Shown here: one piece after another, positions 26,120-36,341 of the stretch
Layout of the letters: each line of letters begins with the position of its first letter
Numbering within the stretch: position 1 is the first letter of the stretch
From: Cryobacterium sp. Y29
GTDB lineage: Bacteria; Actinomycetota; Actinomycetes; Actinomycetales; Microbacteriaceae
DNA: 64,000 nucleotides
NCBI RefSeq assembly: GCF_002929825.1
Contig: NZ_PJJN01000029.1
Location: forward strand, 59,847 to 123,846
Direction of reading: 5' to 3'
Made by a program: the position numbers and the translations under genes
Notes under the pieces: generated by a model
Told to the model about the DNA's origin: nothing
The model's input: the letters and a program-made list of their open reading frames with translations, nothing else
Databases searched by the model: none

Positions 26120-26641
26120 ATGACCTCCATGCCGACCCGATTCGACGAGGCGCTCATCGCGCACGGCCCAACGCCGGAGTACCCTGGACGCATGCACCTC
26201 TTCGGCCAGATGGTTGGATCCTGGGCTGCTCAAGGGTCACGCCTGGACGAAACCACCAATGAATGGATCGCACGCGACTTCATCTGGATGGTCGAATTCG
26301 TCCTCGACGGCCGGGCTGTGCAAGACGTCGAGATCGTCGCAAGCACGACGCATCCGTCTGGATATGAAACCGTCGCCACCGCGCTGCGCATCTACGACCC
26401 GTTCGCCGGAGCCTGGCGCGTGAGCTACTTCGCCCCGGCGCTGGGCGAATACTGCCAACTCGTCGCCACCTCGTACCGGCACGGCGTGCGGCAGGAAGGC
26501 ACCCGCACCGACGGTCGCCCGATCCGGTGGAACTTCACTGCCATCACCCCCGACAGCTACAAATGGGAAGGATGGGTCTCCGCCGACGAGGGCGCCACCT
26601 GGCAACTCATCAGCCACAACGAGGCCACCCGCATCCGCTGA
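26120..26641 (+). CDS. conserved-looking hypothetical protein, lipocalin-like composition
   Basis: The 173-residue product is rich in Trp, Tyr and Phe and reads as successive beta-strands (RDFIWMVEFVLDGRAV; VATALRIYDPFAGAWRVSYFAP; IRWNFTAITPDSYKWEGWVS; WQLISHNEATRI), recalling the beta-barrel of DUF1579 or nitrobindin-like proteins. No signal peptide is present. The ATG at 26120 is fixed by the TAAAAT box. I do not assign a function. Confidence 0.65.
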   Translation: MTSMPTRFDEALIAHGPTPEYPGRMHLFGQMVGSWAAQGSRLDETTNEWIARDFIWMVEFVLDGRAVQDVEIVASTTHPSGYETVATALRIYDPFAGAWRVSYFAPALGEYCQLVATSYRHGVRQEGTRTDGRPIRWNFTAITPDSYKWEGWVSADEGATWQLISHNEATRIR

Positions 26642-26676
26642 GAAACGGATGCTGACGGCCTCGGTGCTCAGGCGGA

Positions 26677-27477
26677 CTACAGTGCGAACTTGAACCCGAG
26701 GTCGTCGGGGTAATCACCGAGGGCGGTCAGGTTTGTGGCGGCGGCCTGCAGCGCGGCGAGGGTCAGGCCGAGGGTGCCGGGGCCGAAGCTGACTCGGCTG
26801 ATGCCGAGCTCGGCGAGGCGTTTGAGCGGAACAAGTCCGGGCGCGCCGATCACCGAGATCTTGCCGTTGACCTGCTCGATCGCGCGGGCCACCTTGTCTT
26901 CGTCGGTCAAGCCGAGGAAGAAGATGACGTCGGCTCCGGCGCCGAGGTAGGCGTTGGCGCGGGCGACGGCTTCATCCCAGTCTCCGCCACCGGCGAGGGT
27001 GTCGACGCGGGCGTTGATCACCAGCGGAATGCCGCTCTGGTCGGCTCCGGCTCTGGCCGCGGCCACGCGGGCGGCGGCGGTTTCGATGTCGAACTGCGGG
27101 GCCTTTGCCGCGCCGACGGAGTCCTCGATGTTGATGCCGACAATGCCGGATTCCTCGATGAGGCGACGCACGTTGCGGGTCACGCCAACGGCATCCGGTG
27201 CGTACCCCTTTTCGAAGTCGGCCGAGACGGGCACGTCGACAGCGCTGGCGATGATCGTGGCTGCGATGATGGCCTCATCGAGCGAGAGGCCCTCGCCGTC
27301 TGGCAGGCCACGCACGTTCGAGATGGAGTGGCTCGCCGTGGCGAGGGCTTTGACTCCGGGGGCGTCGGCCACGATCTTCGCGGTGATGGCATCCCACACG
27401 TTGGTCACGATGAGAGGCTCGCCCGGTACGTGCAGCGAGAGCAGGAGTTCGGCTTTCTGGAGCTGGGTATGTGTCAT
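26677..27477 (-). CDS. isocitrate lyase / PEP mutase family protein
   Basis: The 266-residue TIM-barrel protein has ALATASHSISNVRGLPDGEG near residues 44-63, VPVSADFEKGY near 80-90 (the metal-binding D-x-E-x-G-Y region) and GINIEDSVG near 114-122. These fit the phosphonopyruvate hydrolase/2-methylisocitrate-lyase-like branch (PF13714). The isocitrate lyase KKCGH motif is absent. A lyase acting on a C-C or P-C bond next to a carboxylate is expected; the substrate is unknown. It shares orientation with the transporter gene upstream. Confidence 0.82.
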   Translation of the reverse strand: MTHTQLQKAELLLSLHVPGEPLIVTNVWDAITAKIVADAPGVKALATASHSISNVRGLPDGEGLSLDEAIIAATIIASAVDVPVSADFEKGYAPDAVGVTRNVRRLIEESGIVGINIEDSVGAAKAPQFDIETAAARVAAARAGADQSGIPLVINARVDTLAGGGDWDEAVARANAYLGAGADVIFFLGLTDEDKVARAIEQVNGKISVIGAPGLVPLKRLAELGISRVSFGPGTLGLTLAALQAAATNLTALGDYPDDLGFKFAL

Positions 27478-27595
27478 ACCATTCAGTCTGACCGGCCTGT
27501 GTCCACTAAGCGAGGGAACAGCCCTATTTCAGCGGATGCTCAGGGAGCGACGGCCTGGCTCCCACCGACACTGTCCAGCATGGGCGTGAGCTGGG

Positions 27596-28906
27596 CTAAC
27601 GGATCTGCTGCTGCCGTGCCGTGACCGGGATCAGCAGGAGCAGGCCGAGGAGCAGCACCATCATGATGCCCAGGATGCCCCAGTGGGTGGCGCCGAAGAT
27701 CGACACGAAGACCGCGAAGGCAGTCGGGGCTAGAAAGCTGACGGCGCGACCGGTCGTCGCGTACAGCCCGAAGACTTCGCCCTCGCGGCCGATGGGAATG
27801 AGACGTGCCAGAAAGGTGCGGCTGGCCGATTGGGCCGGGCCGACGAACAGGCAGAGGGCGAGGCCAGCGGTCCAAAAGACGATCTGGCCGCCGTCGTGCA
27901 GCAGAAACACGAGCATCCCGCTCACCAAGAGCCCAACGAGTGCGGTCACGATCACCGGTTTCGCACCGAGACGATCATCGAGCACCCCCACCGCCATGGT
28001 GGCAACGCCGGCGACCACATTGGCGGCGATGGCGAAGAGGATCACCTCGCCCGGCGAGAATCCGAAAACGGATGCCGCGAGCACCCCCCCAAAAGTGAAG
28101 ACGCCGGCCAGGCCATCACGAAAAACGGCACTCGCCAACAGAAAGCAAACGATAGGGCGGCTGGTGTTCCAGAGGCGCTTGACGTCGCGAGCGAGAACGA
28201 CATAGCTGCGAAAGAAACCGATCTTCTCGCGGCGGATGGTCGCGGGAACCCGATATTCAGGCACCCGCAGCAGCACCGGCAGCGCAAAGAGCGCGAACCA
28301 GGCGGCGGCAACGAGCATCGTGACGCGCACGGCCAGGCCGTTCTCGCTGGTCACACCGAATAAACCCACCTCGGGAGCGATGAAACCGAAGTAGACGATG
28401 AGTAGCAGCACGATCCCACCCAGGTAGCCCATGCCCCAGCCGAACCCGCTGACCTTGCCGATGCTGCGGGGAGTGGACACCTGGCTGAGCATCGCATTGT
28501 AATTGACGCCCGCGAATTCGAAGAAGACGTTGCCGGCAGCGAGCAGAACGAGTCCGAGCATCAGATAGCTGGGGCTTGCCTCGACGAAGAACATGGCCGT
28601 GGTGAGGCCGACGACCACGAAGGTATTGGCACCCAGCCAGAATTTACGCCTCCCCGAGGTATCAGATCGTTGCCCGGTGACCGGGGCGAGTACCGCCACC
28701 AGCAGTCCGGCAATGGCGAGCGCCCAACCCAACTGCGCGGAAACGACGTTTTCATCGCCGAACGACGAGCCGGTGAGGTAGACACTGAACACGAACGTCG
28801 TGACGACCGCGTTGAACGCTGCCGATCCCCAGTCCCAGAACGCCCAAGCCACCACCCGACCACGCGTTGGAGGGGCACCCGCGTCGACGGCGACAGTCTC
28901 GGTCAT
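27596..28906 (-). CDS. UMF1-type major facilitator transporter
   Basis: The protein has about twelve membrane helices in 436 residues. The N-terminal WAFWDWGSAAFNAVVTTFVF motif is diagnostic of the UMF1/ATG22-like branch (PF11700). TGQRSDTSGRRKFWL near 77 and GVLDDRLGAKPV near 312 are the MFS cytoplasmic loops. The ATG at 28906 is preferred to the GTG at 28912 because TAGATT lies exactly six bases before it. Substrate unknown. It diverges from dnaK. Confidence 0.85.
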   Translation of the reverse strand: MTETVAVDAGAPPTRGRVVAWAFWDWGSAAFNAVVTTFVFSVYLTGSSFGDENVVSAQLGWALAIAGLLVAVLAPVTGQRSDTSGRRKFWLGANTFVVVGLTTAMFFVEASPSYLMLGLVLLAAGNVFFEFAGVNYNAMLSQVSTPRSIGKVSGFGWGMGYLGGIVLLLIVYFGFIAPEVGLFGVTSENGLAVRVTMLVAAAWFALFALPVLLRVPEYRVPATIRREKIGFFRSYVVLARDVKRLWNTSRPIVCFLLASAVFRDGLAGVFTFGGVLAASVFGFSPGEVILFAIAANVVAGVATMAVGVLDDRLGAKPVIVTALVGLLVSGMLVFLLHDGGQIVFWTAGLALCLFVGPAQSASRTFLARLIPIGREGEVFGLYATTGRAVSFLAPTAFAVFVSIFGATHWGILGIMMVLLLGLLLLIPVTARQQQIR

Positions 28907-28918
28907 ATCCACAATCTA
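28907..28918 (-). promoter_or_regulatory. leaderless promoter of the UMF1 transporter
   Basis: On the minus strand TAGATT (28918-28913) is followed by six bases and ATG at 28906. Confidence 0.55.
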
Positions 28919-28968
28919 CTGCCCGGCGGTAAACATCTGGATGAGCCGCGTTAGAGCGTCTTTTTCTT

Positions 28969-28995
28969 AAAGTTGAGTCACGCACACTCAACTTT
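28969..28995. promoter_or_regulatory. HAIR-like element, distal copy
   Basis: AAAGTTGAGT, seven bases and ACTCAACTTT form perfect 10-bp arms. This matches the HspR operator HAIR (CTTGAGT-N7-ACTCAAG) except that the outer C/G pair is G/C. It lies about 115 bases before dnaK and about 60 bases from the divergent transporter start, so it could affect both. Confidence 0.7.
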
Positions 28996-29007
28996 CAGCC
29001 ACAGAAA

Positions 29008-29037
29008 TTGACAGGGACGCGACAGCGCTGGAATACT
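29008..29037 (+). promoter_or_regulatory. promoter of the dnaK operon
   Basis: TTGACA at 29008-29013, an 18-base spacer and AATACT at 29032-29037. The -10 overlaps the start of the proximal HAIR element. Confidence 0.7.
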
Positions 29038-29056
29038 TGAGTCATCGAGGCTCAAG
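29036..29056. promoter_or_regulatory. HAIR element, proximal copy (HspR operator)
   Basis: CTTGAGT (29036-29042), seven bases, GCTCAAG (29050-29056): one mismatch from the HspR consensus. It overlaps the -10 box, so HspR bound here would repress the dnaK operon. hspR is the operon's last gene. Confidence 0.85.
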
Positions 29057-29110
29057 TCTTGAGATTACTTAGTAGTTCGTTTCGCACATGATTGAAGGAG
29101 AACAACCCAC

Positions 29111-30988
<1,878 letters not shown>

Positions 30989-30997
30989 GCCGCAACC

Positions 30998-31624
30998 ATG
31001 GCTGACAAGAAAAATCCCGACAACGACGCTGCGGGGGTGCCGGATGACGGCACCGCCGCGGCGGGCGCGGGCGTCCCTGCAGAATCGATACCTGACTCGG
31101 CATCCGTAGCTGATGGCGAGGCTGCGGCCTCGGCCGACGGAATCGAAGAAGACGAGTTGACCGTTCAGGACATCCTAGACGCGGCAGAGCGCGAAGTTGC
31201 CGAGCCGACGAGTGAACACCTCGCCGACCTCAAGCGCGTGACGGCGGAGTACGCCAACTACCGTCGGCGCACAGAGGCCAACCGTGCCATTGAGAAAGAG
31301 CGTGTGACCGGGGATATCGTCAAGATACTGATTCCGGTACTCGACGATATCTACCGGGCTGAGAAGCACGGCGACCTCGTGCCCGACTCGGCCTTCGCCA
31401 CGATTGCGGCCAAGCTGCGATTGAGCGTTGAGCGTCTTGGACTCACCTCGTTCGGCGCGGTCGGCGACCCCTTCGACCCGACCATGCACGAGGCGATCTT
31501 CCAGCAGCCCAGTGCGGTCGTCGACACCGAAACCGTTGGCGACGTCGCGGAGACGGGGTATTACCTCGGTTCCACGCTGTTGCGTGCGGCCAAGGTTGTC
31601 GTTCAGGTACCGAGCGATGGCTAG
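30998..31624 (+). CDS. grpE: nucleotide exchange factor GrpE
   Basis: GrpE releases ADP from DnaK. The 208-residue protein has an Ala/Asp-rich disordered N-terminus (1-55), a long helical region (VQDILDAAEREVAEPTSEHLADLKRVTAEYANYRRRTEANR, about 53-95) and a C-terminal beta domain (FDPTMHEAIFQQPS...VGDVAETGYYLGSTLLRAAKVVV). It starts nine bases after dnaK and its end overlaps dnaJ by eight bases. Confidence 0.97.
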   Translation: MADKKNPDNDAAGVPDDGTAAAGAGVPAESIPDSASVADGEAAASADGIEEDELTVQDILDAAEREVAEPTSEHLADLKRVTAEYANYRRRTEANRAIEKERVTGDIVKILIPVLDDIYRAEKHGDLVPDSAFATIAAKLRLSVERLGLTSFGAVGDPFDPTMHEAIFQQPSAVVDTETVGDVAETGYYLGSTLLRAAKVVVQVPSDG

Positions 31625-32618
31625 CCAGGACTGGTTCGACAAAGACTTCTACAAGGTTCTCGGGGTATCGAAAGATGTCACGCCGGCCGAGTTGAAGAAG
31701 GCGTACCGAAAACTCGCTCGAAAATACCACCCGGACTCCAACCCGGGGAACCCTGCCGCTGAGGCGAAGTTCAAGGAACTGAGCGAGGCGCACTCGGTGC
31801 TGAATGATGCCGCCCAGCGCAAGGAATATGACGCCGTGCGGGCAATGGGGAGTGGGGCGCGGTTCGCCGCGCCCCGCGGCCGGGCCCAGGGTGGCGGCTT
31901 CGAGGACGCTTTCGGAGGCATGTTCGGCGGCGGAAGCCGTCAGCAGAGTTACACCTTCGAGCAGGGCGGTTTCGACGATATCCTCGGGGGTATGTTCGGA
32001 CGAGGTGGTCAAGGTGGGGGCGGTTTCGGCAACCCCACCGGTGGCTACCGCGGCTCGGGCGCACCGACGCGCGGGCGCGACGTGATCGCCTCGACGACCA
32101 TCGACTTCATCACAGCCACCCAGGGCGACCAGATCAGCCTGCAAACCCAGGACGGTCGACCGATCAAGGTCAAGGTTCCGGCCGGAGTCGCCGATGGGCA
32201 GAAGATTCGCCTGCGTGGCAAGGGGCAGCCGAGCCCAGATGGGGGAGAAACCGGCGACATCGTGCTGACGATCACCGTGCGCAAGCACCCGGTGTTTGAG
32301 CGCGACGGACTCAATCTGCGGGTAACCGTACCGGTCACTTTCGTCGAGGCCAGCCTCGGCGCGACGATCGAGGTACCCACCCTCGGCGGCAGCCCCGTCA
32401 AGTTGCGCGTTGCCCCCGGTACTCCTGGTGGCCGGGTGCTGCGGGTCAAGGGTCGCGGCGTCACCACGACCAAGGGCACGGGCGACCTGCTCGCCGTCGT
32501 GCAGGTCGCTGTGCCTTCACACCTGTCGAAGGATGCGGAAGAGAAACTTGCCGCGTTCGCCGAAGCGCTGCCCAAGGAAAACCCGCGCGATGAATTGATT
32601 GCTCGGGCCAAGGGCTGA
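31617..32618 (+). CDS. dnaJ: DnaJ-type co-chaperone without zinc finger (CbpA-like)
   Basis: DnaK co-chaperone of 333 residues. It has a J domain (residues 9-75, HPD in KYHPDSN), a Gly/Phe-rich region (about 85-150) and the two beta-barrel substrate-binding domains (DVIASTTIDFITATQGD onward; KVPAGVADGQKIRLRGKG; RVAPGTPGGRVLRVKGRG). The four CxxCxGxG zinc repeats of type I DnaJ are absent; the protein has no cysteine. It is thus a type II (CbpA-like) J-protein in the dnaK operon. The ATG at 31617 overlaps the grpE end; earlier in-frame sequence is a grpE shadow. Confidence 0.95.
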   Translation: MASQDWFDKDFYKVLGVSKDVTPAELKKAYRKLARKYHPDSNPGNPAAEAKFKELSEAHSVLNDAAQRKEYDAVRAMGSGARFAAPRGRAQGGGFEDAFGGMFGGGSRQQSYTFEQGGFDDILGGMFGRGGQGGGGFGNPTGGYRGSGAPTRGRDVIASTTIDFITATQGDQISLQTQDGRPIKVKVPAGVADGQKIRLRGKGQPSPDGGETGDIVLTITVRKHPVFERDGLNLRVTVPVTFVEASLGATIEVPTLGGSPVKLRVAPGTPGGRVLRVKGRGVTTTKGTGDLLAVVQVAVPSHLSKDAEEKLAAFAEALPKENPRDELIARAKG

Positions 32619-32620
32619 TT

Positions 32621-33034
32621 ATGGACGAGACCACCCGGGTTTTCGTGATTTCGACGGCGGCCGAGCTTGCGGGAATGCACCCGCAAACCCTGCGCCAATA
32701 CGATCGCCTGGGCCTCGTCAGCCCAGAACGTACCCCCGGCAAGAGCCGACGGTACTCCATGCTCGACGTGGCAAAGCTCCGTGAAATTGCGGAACTGGGC
32801 TCTGAAGGCGTGAGTTTGGAAGGCATCCGTCGTATCCTCGAACTCGAGGATCACGTGCGCGGGCTCGAAAATCGCCTGCGCGAGTTGGAATCGACGCTCG
32901 CCGACGAACTACTGAACCGACCGGGCCGCCGCGTTTTCGCGGCTGGCTCGGCTGGCGATGTTATTTCAATGAAGGCGGGCACCCGCACCAGGCGCAGCAA
33001 CCAGGTTGTCATCTGGCGGCAGCCCAGACCATAG
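32621..33034 (+). CDS. hspR: heat-shock repressor HspR (MerR family)
   Basis: HspR binds HAIR elements, commonly with DnaK as co-repressor. The 137-residue protein has the MerR helix-turn-helix, VISTAAELAGMHPQTLRQYDRLGLVSPERTPGKSRRYS (residues 9-46), followed by a coiled-coil (LEDHVRGLENRLRELESTL). It is the last gene of the operon, two bases after dnaJ. Matching operators occur at 28969, 29036 and 40036. Confidence 0.95.
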   Translation: MDETTRVFVISTAAELAGMHPQTLRQYDRLGLVSPERTPGKSRRYSMLDVAKLREIAELGSEGVSLEGIRRILELEDHVRGLENRLRELESTLADELLNRPGRRVFAAGSAGDVISMKAGTRTRRSNQVVIWRQPRP

Positions 33035-33112
33035 TCAGTTATCTGTAACACGCTTCACGTTTCTGCCCCACAGCACGAACTGGTTGCACCAGCACTACTC
33101 TCAGGGGGAACC

Positions 33113-34339
33113 ATGTCCAAATCGGACGCGTATGACCAGTCCGCGCTGCGGAACGCAAACACTTCGTCGAAAAGCGCCATGTCGGACGAAAATGAGGCCG
33201 TATCCAATAACAGCATGAATGGGTTCGATTTCGACCGCCTGCGTCGTCGCCCCGACATTGAGGCGGAGAACCTGTTCGCCGTCGACGCGAGTGACCGCCT
33301 CATTCTCGATGAGGCCGCGGGCGCACTCGCGGCATATCGTTCCGGTGGCGTAGTCGTGCTCGAGGATCGCTATGGCGCCCTGACCCTCGGCGCCGCTGCT
33401 CTGCACAACGCCCGCGGCATCCGTGTCTATCAGGACGCGCTCTCGGGCGAATACGCGCTCGACAGCAATGCCTCCGGCGTCAACCTGACGGATGCCTACC
33501 GCTCACTGCCGCTCGGCGAAGAGCTGCTGAAAGACGCCCACGTCGTGCTGCTGCAATTGCCGAAGAGCCTCGATGCGCTCGACGAGATCGCCGGTGCCAT
33601 CGCCAAATACGCCGCCCCCGACGTGATCGTCTTTGCCGGCGGCCGCATCAAGCACATGACCGTGAGCATGAATGAGGTGCTGCGCCGCCACTTCGGGGCC
33701 CTCAATGTGCGCCCGGCCCGCCAGAAGTCCCGCGTGCTCATCGCTTCCGCACCGTTGGCCACGTCGACGAGCGACTGGCCACGCAGCGAAAAGCACGACG
33801 ACTTCGACCTCACCGTGCGCGGCCACGGTGGCGTGTTCGCCGGAACCAGCATCGACATCGGCACCCGGGCGCTGCTCGAGGTGCTCGACCGGATGAAGCC
33901 CGACGCCGAGCGCGCCATCGACCTCGGCTGCGGCACCGGAGTGCTCGCCGCGGCCCTGGCTGCCCAGCGCCCGCTGCTGCAGGTACTCGCGACGGATCAG
34001 TCGGCTGTGGCCGTCGCATCCGCTCGCGCAACCGTCGACGCCAACGCGCTCGCCGATCGGGTCACCGTGGTGCGCGCCGATGGCCTGTCTGGCCAGCCGG
34101 ATAACTCGGGTGATCTGATTCTGCTCAACCCACCGTTTCATATCGGAGCGTCGGTGCATGCGGGCCTCGCTGAGAAACTCTTCATCGACGCGGCGCGCGT
34201 GCTCGCACCCGGCGGCGAACTGTGGACCGTGTGGAACACCCACCTCGGTTACCGTCCGATGCTCACCCGCATCGTCGGTTCGACCCGCCAGGTTGGCCGT
34301 AACACCAAGTTCACGGTGACGGTGTCGACCGGCCGCTGA
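33113..34339 (+). CDS. class I SAM methyltransferase, RsmC/RlmG-like
   Basis: The 408-residue protein is probably a 16S or 23S rRNA guanine-N2 methyltransferase. An N-terminal pseudo-methyltransferase half (about 50-215) precedes the catalytic half with AIDLGCGTGVLAAALA (SAM-binding motif I, near 265-280) and the catalytic NPPFHIG near 341-347 typical of N2-guanine enzymes. The first 35 residues are Ser/Asn/Asp-rich and probably disordered. GGGGG lies before the ATG. The exact target base is unresolved. Confidence 0.85.
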   Translation: MSKSDAYDQSALRNANTSSKSAMSDENEAVSNNSMNGFDFDRLRRRPDIEAENLFAVDASDRLILDEAAGALAAYRSGGVVVLEDRYGALTLGAAALHNARGIRVYQDALSGEYALDSNASGVNLTDAYRSLPLGEELLKDAHVVLLQLPKSLDALDEIAGAIAKYAAPDVIVFAGGRIKHMTVSMNEVLRRHFGALNVRPARQKSRVLIASAPLATSTSDWPRSEKHDDFDLTVRGHGGVFAGTSIDIGTRALLEVLDRMKPDAERAIDLGCGTGVLAAALAAQRPLLQVLATDQSAVAVASARATVDANALADRVTVVRADGLSGQPDNSGDLILLNPPFHIGASVHAGLAEKLFIDAARVLAPGGELWTVWNTHLGYRPMLTRIVGSTRQVGRNTKFTVTVSTGR

Positions 34340-34352
34340 CGTTTCGCCGTGG

Positions 34353-34946
34353 TCAGGCGCGCACGAGCAGCTCGCCGTTGAGCACCTCGAGCTGCCATTC
34401 GGTCGCGCCATCCGCGTGGTCGTAGTGGTGGTGCACGAGGTTGATCGAGGCATTGTTGATGCTGCCGATGGACTGGTCCAGGGCGTTTTCGAGGCTCAGC
34501 CGAATGAGCGTGCCATGCGCGACGACGATGATGCGCTCTCCGGGGTGATTGCGAGCGAGCTCGCACAGGGCGTCGATGCCGCGCGCGGCGACGGCTTCCT
34601 CGGTCTCGGCACCGTGGAATCCGCCCGGAAAACGCAGGGCGTCGAGCTGGGCGCCGGCGCTCAGGCCCTCGGCTGGTCCGTAATCGCGCTCGATCAGACC
34701 CGGAATACGACGGGCCGCGTCGAGGCCTAGCTCTTCGCCGATCAGGTCAGCGGTTTCGGCCGCACGAGAAAGCGGCGACGAAACAATGAAATCCCAGTCA
34801 TACCGGGAGAGTGGGGCGACGGCATCCGTTGCTTGGCCGCGCCCCACCTCGTTGAGCGGAATGTCGGTGGCGCCCTGGATGCGCGCGGCGGCGTTCCAAT
34901 CGGTCTGGCCGTGGCGGATGAGGGCAAAGGTTGTCGTCGTGGTCAC
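34353..34946 (-). CDS. histidine phosphatase family protein
   Basis: The 197-residue protein has the phosphohistidine motif LIRHGQTDWN near residues 8-17 and the second active-site His in VVAHGTLIRL near 153-162, with conserved Arg and Glu of the phosphoglycerate-mutase-like superfamily. The GTG at 34946 is chosen because it overlaps the upstream stop (GTGA) and begins just before the RHG strand; the longer frame is implausible. Substrate could be a sugar phosphate; not determined. Confidence 0.9.
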   Translation of the reverse strand: MTTTTTFALIRHGQTDWNAAARIQGATDIPLNEVGRGQATDAVAPLSRYDWDFIVSSPLSRAAETADLIGEELGLDAARRIPGLIERDYGPAEGLSAGAQLDALRFPGGFHGAETEEAVAARGIDALCELARNHPGERIIVVAHGTLIRLSLENALDQSIGSINNASINLVHHHYDHADGATEWQLEVLNGELLVRA

Positions 34947-36265
34947 TGGTCTATTCTGCCTTGGCCGACTGGGAGTGCGCGGCGGGCCACAATGCGCGCT
35001 TCTTGTTTCGGCAGAGCCCAAGCCAAACGGGCCAGGTCTGTGATCGCCCAGACCAGCAGTACGACGAGCAGCGCGTTGCGCGCCGTCAGCAGCAGGAGGG
35101 AGAACAGATCGCCGTCGATGAGCGGCAAGTAGAAAATGGGAAAGACGAGCGTCGTCAGGCCGGAGATAGCCAGCGTCAGCGTGGCAGGCACCCGCCACTC
35201 AGCCCAGCTGCGGCCGACACCGACCGCAACCACCGGCACCAGCCACAATATGTATTGCGGTGAACCGACCTTGTTGAAGACTATGAACGCGCTGACCAGG
35301 GCAAGGGCTCCGAGCAGCAGCAGTTGGCCGGCATCCGCTCGCCGATGCTGGGCAATGAGCATCAGCACGAAAATCACCGCGATGGCACCGAACATGACCG
35401 GCGTCATCAGGGAAGCGACCACGTCGGTACCGGGCCCGCTCACCTCACGGGTGGCGATGGCAAAATTCTCGTAGATGACCGTGCTGTGGTGACCGAGTGT
35501 GGCCAGCCACACCCACACAGTGGTGATGGGCGCCTCGAGTTGCAGGGCGCGGTCAGATTGTTCGGTGACGAAACTGGTGAGAAATTGCAGGCCCCCCACA
35601 AGCCAGACAAATGCCGCCACCCCCGCCGAGACGGCCGCACCGATAAGCACCACCGTGCGACGGCGCGGCGATACGGTGACCACCGCGAGGAACACGGCCG
35701 CTGGCCACACCTTGATCCAGGTGGCGAGGGTCAGCACGACCGCGGCGACGACCGGCCGACGCGCGAGCAGCACGAGTCCGACGATGACGAGCGGTGCTGT
35801 GAGTCCTTCCAGTCGCAGTAGCCCGACCGGGCTCAGCAGAAACGACGCGAACAGCCAGTACCAGGCCGATTTGAAGCCGCCGCGGCGACGTCCCCAGTCG
35901 GTGAGCGCTCCGACCGCGACGGCATTCAACGCGGTGGTCAGCAGGTACCACAGGAGTTGGTACAGGAGCGGACCGGCGATACCCGCGAACGCGATCGGCA
36001 GCATGGCGCCGATCGGGTACACCCACCCGGTATCGATACCCTGCCAGATGCCGTGCTCCAGGCCGAGTTCGGCCCAGGTTCGGTACAGCGGAAGGTCGCC
36101 GAGTACCTGGCCGGTCAGGATGGTGGGCAGCAGGGCGAACAGGAACACCGCGTGCAGACCGAGAAAACCGAGCGCGAGGGTGCGTGGGCGTTGCAGCGTG
36201 AGGCGGCGAGCCGGGGTGAGTGTACGAGCCAGGCGAGCGTCGACCCGATCAAAAATGGTGGACAT
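34943..36265 (-). CDS. polyprenol-linked glycosyltransferase-like membrane protein (GT87/GT39-like)
   Basis: The 440-residue protein has about ten to twelve hydrophobic helices. An extracytoplasmic loop with DLPLYRTWAELGLEHGIW...VYPIGAMLP near residues 57-90 follows the first helix, as in GT-C glycosyltransferases of the DUF2029/GT87 type that make mannosylated lipids in actinobacteria. GSPQYILWLVPVVAVGVG near 349-366 is typical of that family. It overlaps the phosphatase gene by four bases. Donor and acceptor are unknown. Confidence 0.75.
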   Translation of the reverse strand: MSTIFDRVDARLARTLTPARRLTLQRPRTLALGFLGLHAVFLFALLPTILTGQVLGDLPLYRTWAELGLEHGIWQGIDTGWVYPIGAMLPIAFAGIAGPLLYQLLWYLLTTALNAVAVGALTDWGRRRGGFKSAWYWLFASFLLSPVGLLRLEGLTAPLVIVGLVLLARRPVVAAVVLTLATWIKVWPAAVFLAVVTVSPRRRTVVLIGAAVSAGVAAFVWLVGGLQFLTSFVTEQSDRALQLEAPITTVWVWLATLGHHSTVIYENFAIATREVSGPGTDVVASLMTPVMFGAIAVIFVLMLIAQHRRADAGQLLLLGALALVSAFIVFNKVGSPQYILWLVPVVAVGVGRSWAEWRVPATLTLAISGLTTLVFPIFYLPLIDGDLFSLLLLTARNALLVVLLVWAITDLARLAWALPKQEARIVARRALPVGQGRIDQ

Positions 36266-36341
36266 AGGACCGTTTCTGCAGTGTGCGACGTGGTGCCGTC
36301 GCGTGCAGTCTAGGGGGGCTGAATGAACTGTTGGTGTCGCC

